NCBI GenBank assembly: GCA_041485385.1
Contig: JBGPJM010000201.1
Location: 1-9,119, forward strand
Origin: JBGPJM01 sp041485385
GTDB lineage: Bacteria > Planctomycetota > Phycisphaerae > Phycisphaerales > UBA1924
DNA: 9,119 nt
Reading direction: 5' to 3'
This document shows, one piece after another, positions 1 to 6,010 of this stretch (position 1 is the first letter of the stretch; every line of letters begins with the position of its first letter). Position numbers and translations under genes: made by a program. Below the pieces are notes generated by a model. The model was given only the letters and a program-made list of their open reading frames with translations, did no database searches and was not told the origin of the DNA.

Positions 1-65
1 AAACAACCCAAAAACACCGAGAAACTCGCCCCCCCCCTCGCCGCGAAAAACACCCCGTCAAAAGT

Positions 66-102
66 CACAACTCTAAGTGCCACAAGCACTTACGCAAAAA
101 AC
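66..102 (-). repeat. 37-bp repeat copy A with a perfect hairpin
   Basis: Read on the minus strand this copy is G, a T-run, three variable bases, GTAAGTGCTTGTGGC, five variable bases and GAGTTGTG. The same arrangement occurs at 327-363 (minus) and 9062-9098 (plus), inside the two long arms. In this copy only, the five variable bases complete a perfect 7-bp stem (TAAGTGC at 74-80, GCACTTA at 86-92) with the 5-nt loop CACAA. No T-run directly follows the stem on either strand, so it does not look like an intrinsic terminator. The flanks diverge from those of the other copies, so this is an isolated copy rather than a third full arm. Confidence 0.75.
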
Positions 103-143
103 CTGCCCGGCTTTTCGCGTCCTTTCCCCGCCCCGCTCTGCTT

Positions 144-188
144 TTCTCAAAATCTCTCGACCCTTCTCAACATCTCTCGACCCTTCTC
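144..188. repeat. Short tandem repeat, 20-bp period
   Basis: Two 20-bp units (144-163 and 164-183) of the form TTCTCAA-A/C-ATCTCTCGACCC differ at a single base, followed by a partial third unit TTCTC (184-188). It sits in the pyrimidine-rich intergenic tract. The sequence differs from the T-tract units in the neighbouring arm, although the period is similar. No function is evident. Confidence 0.7.
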
Positions 189-326
189 GTCCCCTGTTCC
201 CCACACCCCTTCCCCACCTCCCTCTCCCGTTCCCGTTCCCCCTCCCGCATCCCCGCGTCCTCTTCCCCGCGCCTCCGCGAGAGATGCATTTTCAGCCCCC
301 GACCGAACCAAGCAGCCACTAACCAA

Positions 327-363
327 CACAACTCCGTACGCCACAAGCACTTACATTAAAAAC
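327..363 (-). repeat. 37-bp repeat copy B (inside left arm)
   Basis: On the minus strand this copy carries GTAAGTGCTTGTGGC, then GTACG, then GAGTTGTG, preceded by GTTTTT and three variable bases. Over the 28-nt core it differs from copy A at the five bases between the two conserved blocks, and from copy C at three positions. Because of those five bases it cannot form the perfect hairpin of copy A; only an interrupted pairing is possible. Confidence 0.75.
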
Positions 364-377
364 ACCCCAAAACAGAA

Positions 378-479
378 CCTCAAAAAACCCCAAAAAACCT
401 CAAAAAACCTCGCCGAACCTCAAAAAACCCCCATCGAACCTCAAAAAACCCACCCCGAACCTCAAAAAACCTCGCCGAA
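378..479 (-). repeat. Five tandem 20-21 bp T-tract units (left arm)
   Basis: Read on the minus strand, five units follow one another: 479-460, 459-439, 438-418, 417-398 and 397-378 (20, 21, 21, 20 and 20 bp). The best consensus is TTCGGCGAGGTTTTTTGAGG. Every unit ends in TTTTTTGAGG, and the 5' half varies. The A6 tracts on the plus strand start at 382, 392, 402, 422, 443 and 464, so their spacings are 10, 10, 20, 21 and 21 nt, close to whole numbers of helical turns. Unit lengths and order match the right arm exactly. Confidence 0.9.
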
Positions 480-495
480 CTCAGAGCCTCCCCCC

Positions 496-1968
496 TCACG
501 CCAGCACCTCTTTGACAACCTTGCCGAACACATCCGTCAGCCGGAAGTCGCGCCCCTGGAACCTGTAGATCAGCCGCTCATGGTCCACGCCCAGGAGATG
601 GAGCAGGGTTGCGTGCAGGTCGTGGACGTGCACGCCCCCCTCCTGGATGTTGTACCCGTAGTCGTCGGTGGCCCCCCAGGTCAGGCCGGGCTTCACGCCG
701 CCGCCGGCCATCCAGATCGAGAAGCATCGCGGGTGGTGGTCGCGCCCGTAGTTCCCCTCCGTCATCTTCCCCTGGCAGTACGCCGTGCGCCCGAACTCGC
801 CCCCCCACACCACCAGCGTGTCGTCCAGCAGGCCGCGCCGCTTCAGGTCCGTCACCAGCGCCGCCGAGGGCTGGTCCGTCTGCTTGCACTGGCGCGTGAT
901 CGTGGCCGGGAGATCCCCGTGCTGGTCCCACCCCTGGTGGAAGAGCTGCACGAAGCGCACGCCGCGCTCGATCAGCCGGCGCGCCAGGATGCAGTTCGCG
1001 GCGTACGTCCCGGGGGTCCGCGACGCGGGGCCGTACAGCTCGAACACGTCGTCCGGCTCGCCGGAGAGGTCGGTGGCGTCGGGGACGCTCGTCTGCATGC
1101 GGAAGGCCATCTCCGCCTGGGTAATGCGGGCCTCGACCTCTGGGTCGAGCGTCGCGCCGTGCTGGTCGGCGTTGAGCCGGCCCAGCGCATCGAGCATCGA
1201 GCGCCGGGCGTGCGGCGAGACCCCCTCCGGGTTGGTCAGGTACAGCACCGGCTCCTTCCCCGGCCGGAACTGCACCCCCTGATGCTCGCTGGGGAGGAAG
1301 CCCGGGCCCCAGAGCCGCGCGTACAGCGGCTGGTCGCGCGAGGCGTCTTTCGAGACGAGCACGATGAACGCCGGGAGGTTGCCGTTGATGCTCCCCAGCC
1401 CGTACGAGAGCCACGCCCCCATCGAAGGGCGCCCCGGCTGCTGGTGGCCCGTGCAGAAGAACGTGATCGCGGGGTCGTGGTTGATCGCCTCGGTGAACAT
1501 CGTCCGGACGATGCACAGCTCGTCGACGATCTTCGCGGTGTGCGGCAGCAGGTCGCTCACCCACGCGCGGCTCTTTCCGTAGCGATTGAAGCCGGTGAAC
1601 GAGCCGGCCAGCGGAAGGATCGACTGGTTGCCACTCATGCCGGTGAGGCGCTGGCCCTGCCGGACCGAGTCGGGGAGGGGCTGGCCATGGTGGTCACGCA
1701 GCAGCGGCTTGGGGTCGAACGTTTCGAACTGCGAAGGGCCGCCCGACTGGAACAGGTAGATGACCCGTTTGGCCTTGGCAGGAAAGTGCGGCGCGCCGAG
1801 CAGGCCCGAGGGCGGGGCCGCGCCGGGTGCGACGGGCGCCTGATCGGCCCTGGCGCCACCCGCGGTGCCGAGCATGGAAGAGAACGCCATGCCCCCCAGC
1901 CCCAGCGCGGAGGCGCCGAGGAAGTGGCGGCGGGTCATTCGCATCAGTTGGTCGTAGTCGGGGGTCAT
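496..1968 (-). CDS. DUF1501 family protein, Tat-exported
   Basis: This 490-residue protein has the length and conserved blocks of the DUF1501 family, which is abundant in Planctomycetes and belongs to the alkaline phosphatase/sulfatase-like fold. Its biochemical role is not established. The N-terminus carries a twin-arginine signal (TRRHFLG, residues 12-18) followed by a Gly/Ala/Leu-rich hydrophobic segment to about residue 41, so export by the Tat pathway is expected. Family blocks include MGAWLSYGLGS (183-193), GWDQHGD (346-352), VVWGGEFGRT (386-395) and GRDHHP (408-413), whose Asp/His residues resemble metal ligands of the superfamily. The C-terminus ends in the usual VVKEVLA. The ATG at 1968 was chosen because it lies 8 nt after the stop of the upstream gene and just before the Tat signal; the open frame continues upstream, but there it overlaps that gene. 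Translational coupling is likely. A fully conserved active site was not verified. Confidence 0.93.
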   Translation of the reverse strand: MTPDYDQLMRMTRRHFLGASALGLGGMAFSSMLGTAGGARADQAPVAPGAAPPSGLLGAPHFPAKAKRVIYLFQSGGPSQFETFDPKPLLRDHHGQPLPDSVRQGQRLTGMSGNQSILPLAGSFTGFNRYGKSRAWVSDLLPHTAKIVDELCIVRTMFTEAINHDPAITFFCTGHQQPGRPSMGAWLSYGLGSINGNLPAFIVLVSKDASRDQPLYARLWGPGFLPSEHQGVQFRPGKEPVLYLTNPEGVSPHARRSMLDALGRLNADQHGATLDPEVEARITQAEMAFRMQTSVPDATDLSGEPDDVFELYGPASRTPGTYAANCILARRLIERGVRFVQLFHQGWDQHGDLPATITRQCKQTDQPSAALVTDLKRRGLLDDTLVVWGGEFGRTAYCQGKMTEGNYGRDHHPRCFSIWMAGGGVKPGLTWGATDDYGYNIQEGGVHVHDLHATLLHLLGVDHERLIYRFQGRDFRLTDVFGKVVKEVLA

Positions 1969-1976
1969 GGGTTTCT

Positions 1977-4900
1977 CTATCGGCTGGTGACCGCCGCGTC
2001 CGAGGCGAGCATGGTTGAGCACACCAGCGTCATCGCGGCGAGGCCGGGGTCGGAGTTCTCCGACGCGAGCACGGCCTTCGCCGCGGCTGGGTCGGCGCCG
2101 AACTCGGCGGCCTGGTCCTGGTACAGCGTGAGCAGCGGCGCCAGCTCGCCGGCCCGCGGCTGGCGCGACACCAGCAGACGGAACGCGCGGACGATCCGCG
2201 CCCGCGGGTCCTCGCCCGCGTCCCTGGCGGCCCGGAGCGCCATCGCCCGCGCGCACTCGAAGAAGACCGGGTCGTTCATCAGCACCAGCGGCTGCAGCGG
2301 CGTGTTGGTCGGCTGCCGCCGCGCCAGGCACTTCTCCCGGCTCCCGGCGTCAAAGGCGAGCATGTTCGGCGGAGGGGCCGTGCGCTTCCTATATGTATAC
2401 AGGCTGCGCCGGTGCCCGTTGTCGCCGGTATCCGGGACGTACGCGCCCTGGATACTCGCGCCCGCGTCTTCCCACAGCCCCGGGGGCTGCCAAGGCTTGA
2501 CGCTCGGGCCGCCGAGCTTTTCGGCCAGCAGCCCGGAGGCCGCGAGGGCCTGGTCGCGCATCGCTTCGGCCGACAGCCGCGTCGAGGGCCCACGTGAGAG
2601 AAGCAGGTTCTGCGGGTCCCTGGCGATCTTGTCGGGCGTCAGATCCGAGGATTGCCGGAACGTCGCCGAGAGCACGATGCGGCGCAGCGTCGCCTTGACG
2701 TCCCAGCCGCCGGCCACGAAGTCCGCGGCGAGCGTGTCCAGGAGCGCCTGGTCGGTGGGCTGCTCCCCCTGCGTGCCGAGGTTCTCCAGCGTGCCGACGA
2801 TGCCGCGACCGAAGCAGATCGCCCAGAGCCGGTTCACCGCGACGCGGGCCGTCAGCGGGTTTCGCGGGTCGGTCGTCCAATCCGCCAGCCCCAGCCGATC
2901 TCTGGGCCAGGACGGATCGAACGACAGCAGGGCTTCGACGGCCCGGTCCGGGCGCACCCGGCGCGATCGGTCGGGCTGGTCGTACTGGCCGCGTGTGAGC
3001 ACGAAGGCATCGCGCGGGTACGCCGTCTCCTCCATGACCATCACCTCGGGGATCGACTCGAGCAGGTCCTGGTGCGAGGCACGGGCGTCGCGGAGCGCCC
3101 TGGCGGCGGCCTGGCAGGAGGGGTCGATGGTGTGGATGAAGAACTCGATAACGTCATCGCTGGGCCCGTCCTTGGCGGCGCGGGAGATGATCTCCGCAAG
3201 CGCGCCGGGCCGGTGCAGGTCCGCGACCTCAGGGGCGGAGAGCTCGCAGTCGAAGACCTGGAGATCGCACACGGCGCCGCCCTTGAAGCCTTGGTCGCGG
3301 TCGCGGAAGCCGACCTGGAACGAGCGCACCGTGGCCGGTCCGTCGAGATGGTCGCGCACGACCTCGGTCTTCACGGGCTCGCCGTCGAGAAAGATCCGCA
3401 GACCGGCCGCACGGGAGGATCCGTCGTACGTCGCCGCGACCTGGACCCAGCGGTCGAGCGGGAACGACTCCGCCGTCCTGATCGCGGCGGCCGAGCCGGG
3501 CCAGTCGTGGATGACCTCCCAGCACAGCCGCCCCTCCTTGAGCATCACCTGGTACCCCTGCTCGTCGGATTCGATGGTGAACGTGCTGGTATGGATGATG
3601 GTGGCGCGGGCCTTGGTATCGGGGCAGCGCATCCAGAAGACGAGGCTGTGCGGGTCGCACCGGCGGAAGGCGGGGGCATCCGCCGGCGACGGCCCGGAGT
3701 CGCCGTCGAGCGCCGTCGCCTTGCCGGTCGGTCCGTCGATGGCGCCTTCGAGGGGGTACCGCTTGACCGCCGTGGCCGCGTGTACGTCGCCGGGGTTGGC
3801 GAGCCAGTCGCGGCAGGCGGCGCGGGCGGTGTCGAGCGCTGCGTGGTACGCGCTCTCGGCCGAGACGACCGCCTGCGCCCGGACGGCCAACTCGGCCTCC
3901 TGCTCAGGCGTTGGCAGTCGCATGGCCGGGCGCGGAGTCGCGCCGGTGGAGTACGGGTACGTGCCGGCCTCGTCGATGGCGCCGAAGAACGCGCCGAGGC
4001 TGTAGTAGTCGGTCTGCGGGATGGGGTCGTACTTATGGTCGTGACAACGGGCGCACTCGAGCGTCAGACCCAGGACGGCCGTGCCGAACGTGTGCACACG
4101 GTCGGAGATGTACTCCTGCCGGAACTCCTCGTCGATCGAGCCCCCCTCGTTGGTCTGGCGGTGCAGCCGGTTGAAGGTGGTGGCGAGCCGCTGCTCGCGC
4201 GTCGCGCCGGGAAGCAGATCGCCGGCGATCTGCTCACGGACGAACCGGTCGTACGGCAGGTTCCGGTTGAACGCCTCGATCAGCCAGTCGCGCCAGGGCC
4301 AGGTCCGGCATTCCCAGTCCGACTGGTAGCCGAAGGTGTCGGCGTACCGGGCGACGTCGAGCCAGTCCGCGGCCATCCGCTCCCCGAAGCGCGGCGAGGC
4401 GAGGAAGCGATCGACCTGCGTCTCGTAGGCGCCCGGGGATGGGTCGGCGATGAACGCGTCGGTTTCCTCCGGCGTCGGCGGCAAGCCCGTCAGGGTCAGC
4501 GAGGCGCGCCGGAGCAGCGTCGCGCGGTCGGCCTCGGACGCGGGCGTCAGACCCGCGCCACGCACCTTGGCGAGGACAAATCGGTCGATCACGTCGCGGC
4601 ACCATCTCGCGTCGCCCACCACCGGCGGCGGCGCCGCCTTGGGCGGCATGAACGCCCAATGCGGCGTGTACTCGGCACCGGCCCGTATCCACTCAAGCAG
4701 GATCTGCTTCTCCGCGTCCGTCAGCGGATGTTTCATCCGCGGCGGCGGCATGACCTCGTCGGGGTCGCCCGACGTGATGCGGCGGACCGCCTCGCTGGCG
4801 CCTGGGTCCTTCGGGACGATCGCGCGCCGGCCGCTCTCGAGCACAGCCCTGGAACCATCTTGGAGGTCCAGCCGGAGCCCGCGCTTGCGCGCACCGGGAT

Positions 4901-5081
4901 CGGGGCCATGGCAGCGGAAGCAATGATCGGAGAGGATCGGCCGGACGTCGCGGCTGAAGTCGATCGGGCCGCGTTGGACCGGGGACCCCGCACGGGTCGA
5001 GGCCAACGAGACAACCGGCTCTGCCTTCTTCTCGCAGCCAACCACGAACATCAGGGCGAGGGCTGCACTTCGGCGGAACAT
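1977..5081 (-). CDS. Planctomycete cytochrome lipoprotein with PSCyt1, PSCyt2 (DUF1549), LamG-like and PSD1 (DUF1553) domains
   Basis: The 1034-residue protein begins with a lipoprotein signal (hydrophobic ALALMFVVGC, lipidated Cys16), so it is probably membrane-anchored and faces the periplasm. A PSCyt1-type segment (about 40-140) has a haem-binding motif C54-FR-C57-H58 and a downstream VMPPPRM that could give the axial methionine. DUF1549/PSCyt2 spans about 160-370 and includes a second CxxCH (C343-AR-C346-H347). A LamG/concanavalin-like module lies at about 475-620, with blocks such as RWVQVAATYDG and LRIFLDGEPV. DUF1553/PSD1 spans about 720-1000. This order is typical of proteins encoded beside DUF1501 partners. 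Suggested roles in polysaccharide or sulfated glycan use are inference only. The ATG at 5081 is the only start that keeps the signal peptide. I see no clear Shine-Dalgarno sequence. A TATACT box sits at 5095-5090, very close to the start, hinting at a short leader. It is the first gene of the two-gene operon. Confidence 0.93.
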   Translation of the reverse strand: MFRRSAALALMFVVGCEKKAEPVVSLASTRAGSPVQRGPIDFSRDVRPILSDHCFRCHGPDPGARKRGLRLDLQDGSRAVLESGRRAIVPKDPGASEAVRRITSGDPDEVMPPPRMKHPLTDAEKQILLEWIRAGAEYTPHWAFMPPKAAPPPVVGDARWCRDVIDRFVLAKVRGAGLTPASEADRATLLRRASLTLTGLPPTPEETDAFIADPSPGAYETQVDRFLASPRFGERMAADWLDVARYADTFGYQSDWECRTWPWRDWLIEAFNRNLPYDRFVREQIAGDLLPGATREQRLATTFNRLHRQTNEGGSIDEEFRQEYISDRVHTFGTAVLGLTLECARCHDHKYDPIPQTDYYSLGAFFGAIDEAGTYPYSTGATPRPAMRLPTPEQEAELAVRAQAVVSAESAYHAALDTARAACRDWLANPGDVHAATAVKRYPLEGAIDGPTGKATALDGDSGPSPADAPAFRRCDPHSLVFWMRCPDTKARATIIHTSTFTIESDEQGYQVMLKEGRLCWEVIHDWPGSAAAIRTAESFPLDRWVQVAATYDGSSRAAGLRIFLDGEPVKTEVVRDHLDGPATVRSFQVGFRDRDQGFKGGAVCDLQVFDCELSAPEVADLHRPGALAEIISRAAKDGPSDDVIEFFIHTIDPSCQAAARALRDARASHQDLLESIPEVMVMEETAYPRDAFVLTRGQYDQPDRSRRVRPDRAVEALLSFDPSWPRDRLGLADWTTDPRNPLTARVAVNRLWAICFGRGIVGTLENLGTQGEQPTDQALLDTLAADFVAGGWDVKATLRRIVLSATFRQSSDLTPDKIARDPQNLLLSRGPSTRLSAEAMRDQALAASGLLAEKLGGPSVKPWQPPGLWEDAGASIQGAYVPDTGDNGHRRSLYTYRKRTAPPPNMLAFDAGSREKCLARRQPTNTPLQPLVLMNDPVFFECARAMALRAARDAGEDPRARIVRAFRLLVSRQPRAGELAPLLTLYQDQAAEFGADPAAAKAVLASENSDPGLAAMTLVCSTMLASDAAVTSR

Positions 5082-5237
5082 CGTCGCGCAGTATATTCGA
5101 TCGGGCGGGAGCGCCCCGCTATGCGTGCGCCCTTGTGCCGCGATTTCCTTGTGATTCTGATGGGAATCCGAGAATGGGATATGCTGCTTCCCTCAAGGGG
5201 CGGCAGGCGGCGCGGGGGCGGGTCCGGAGTGTTTCGG
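5082..5237. promoter_or_regulatory. Divergent intergenic region between lipoprotein and ABC exporter operons
   Basis: These 156 nt separate two outward-reading operons and must hold or overlap both promoters. Visible elements are a direct repeat CCTTGTG at 5131-5137 and 5147-5153 (16-nt period), an inverted repeat GATTC/GAATC at 5153-5157 and 5164-5168, and a minus-strand TATACT at 5095-5090 that could be a -10 box for the lipoprotein gene. A plus-strand TATGCT at 5180-5185 is a weak -10 candidate for the ABC operon. No good -35 box pairs with either, so the promoter calls are tentative. GGAG at 5226-5229 is a Shine-Dalgarno candidate 8 nt before the TTG at 5238. If the ABC gene starts at an upstream ATG instead (5181 or 5160), part of this region is coding. 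Confidence 0.45.
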
Positions 5238-6008
5238 TTGCTCATCCTCGAGGATTTCACCAAGTCGTACAAGGGCACGGTGGCGGTGCAATCGCTCTCG
5301 TGCAGCGTGAACGCTGGCGACGTGCTGGCGCTGGTGGGTCCCAACGGCGCCGGCAAGACGACCACCATGCGGTGCATCGCGGGGATCATCCCCCCCACCG
5401 CCGGCCGGATCACTGTCGCGGGGTTCGACGTGCAGCGTCAGCCCGTCGAGGCCAAGAGCCGGCTGGCGTATGTCCCGGACGACCCGAAACTGTTCGACGC
5501 GTTGACGGTCGACGAGCACCTGGAGTTCGCGGCGAGCGCCTACCGCGTGAAAGACTGGCGACCCAAGGCTGAGTCGCTGCTGGCCCGGTTCGAGCTGGCC
5601 GAGCACCGGCGGAAGCCGGCGATTGAGCTCTCCCGCGGGATGCGCCAGAAGGCGGCGATCTGCTGCGCGTACCTGCACGAGCCCTCGCTGGTGATGCTCG
5701 ACGAGCCGCTGACGGGCCTGGACCCGCGGGGCATCCGCACCATCAAGGACACCATTGCCGAGCAGGCCAGGGCCGGGGCCGCGGTGATCATCAGCTCCCA
5801 CCTGCTGCAACTCGTCGAGGACCTGTGCACGAGGCTGCTCATCCTGCACCGCGGGCGGTGCCTGTTCTTCGGCGACCTTGCCGAGGCGCGGCAGCAGTTC
5901 GTCGGGGGCGCCGCGTCGGACGCGTCGCTCGAGGAGGTGTTCTTCCGCGCCACCGAGAGCGAGGCCGTGGCGCAGGACGGGCCGGGCGCGGGCGGCGGGA
6001 CCGCATAA
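5238..6008 (+). CDS. ABC transporter ATP-binding protein, EcsA-like
   Basis: This cytoplasmic ATPase should drive the permease encoded 2 nt downstream. From the TTG at 5238 it is 256 residues, a normal length for a stand-alone ABC subunit. Walker A is GPNGAGKT (34-41), the signature is LSRGMRQK (131-138), Walker B is LVMLDEP (151-157), the D-loop is GLDP (160-163) and the H-loop His is in IISSH (H188). At the Q-loop the expected Gln is absent: the sequence reads YVPDDPKLFDALT, as in EcsA-type proteins, where IPETP or VPDDP replaces the usual PQ. The Gly/Ala-rich tail after about residue 240 is low complexity. The start is uncertain: in-frame ATGs lie at 5181 and 5160 and a GTG at 5229. I prefer the TTG because GGAG lies 8 nt upstream and homology-like sequence begins right there, whereas 5181-5228 translates to Arg/Gly-rich filler. 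The transported substrate is unknown. Confidence 0.93.
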   Translation: MLILEDFTKSYKGTVAVQSLSCSVNAGDVLALVGPNGAGKTTTMRCIAGIIPPTAGRITVAGFDVQRQPVEAKSRLAYVPDDPKLFDALTVDEHLEFAASAYRVKDWRPKAESLLARFELAEHRRKPAIELSRGMRQKAAICCAYLHEPSLVMLDEPLTGLDPRGIRTIKDTIAEQARAGAAVIISSHLLQLVEDLCTRLLILHRGRCLFFGDLAEARQQFVGGAASDASLEEVFFRATESEAVAQDGPGAGGGTA

Positions 6009-6010
6009 GC

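Larger units (their letters stand above)
1..305. other. Gene-free intergenic region, pyrimidine-rich on the plus strand
   Basis: I see no convincing gene here. The short open frames have low-complexity proline/arginine-rich translations, no recognisable domain and no good ribosome binding site. The stretch holds a nine-C run at 29-37, one copy of a short repeat with a perfect hairpin (66-102), and a strongly C/T-rich plus strand from about 107 to 300 with little A or G, including a 20-bp tandem repeat (144-188) and short CCCGTT iterations near 226-238. It lies downstream of the minus-strand operon, so its G/A-rich complement would be the sense strand of any read-through transcript. What lies to the left of position 1 is unknown. 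Confidence 0.7.
306..480 (-). repeat. Left arm of a 175-bp inverted repeat
   Basis: The plus-strand sequence 306-480 aligns without gaps to the reverse complement of 8945-9119. I count 16 mismatches over 175 positions (about 91% identity), with a 53-nt perfect block at 394-446 matching 8979-9031. The arm starts 15 nt after the stop codon of the DUF1501 gene and runs away from it. On that gene's sense strand the order is five tandem T-tract units (479 down to 378), a short spacer, then one copy of the 37-bp motif (363-327) and a tail ending at 306. Because the right arm reaches the window edge, the true outer end of the repeat cannot be set. Confidence 0.92.

Noticed and set aside
74..92. Intrinsic terminator for the minus-strand operon
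   Set aside because: The 7-bp stem is not followed by a T-run on the sense strand, it is only moderately GC-rich, and it lies about 400 nt past the DUF1501 stop codon.
147..350. Small minus-strand gene of 67 codons
   Set aside because: Its translation is Gly/Arg/Glu-rich low complexity from the pyrimidine tract. It runs into the repeat arm and has no recognisable domain.
378..397. Telomere-like repeat (TTTTTTGGGG on the minus strand)
   Set aside because: It occurs once as a variant of the tandem unit, is not iterated, and lies in the interior of a bacterial sequence.
378..479. CRISPR array
   Set aside because: Units are only 20-21 bp and abut directly with no unique spacers. No cas genes are present, and a matching inverted copy lies at the other end.
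1969..2331. 121-codon upstream extension of the DUF1501 frame
   Set aside because: It overlaps the end of the lipoprotein gene out of frame and is Ala/Arg/Gly-rich. The Tat signal fits a start at 1968.
580..4005. A very long plus-strand open frame (1141 codons) opposite the minus-strand operon
   Set aside because: It is antisense to two well-supported genes. Its translation is Arg/Ala/Val/Gly-rich with no domain. Long antisense frames are expected in DNA of this GC content.
2652..5180. Upstream extension of the ABC ATPase frame into the lipoprotein gene
   Set aside because: The extension is low-complexity antisense translation of the lipoprotein gene. Recognisable ABC sequence starts only near 5238.
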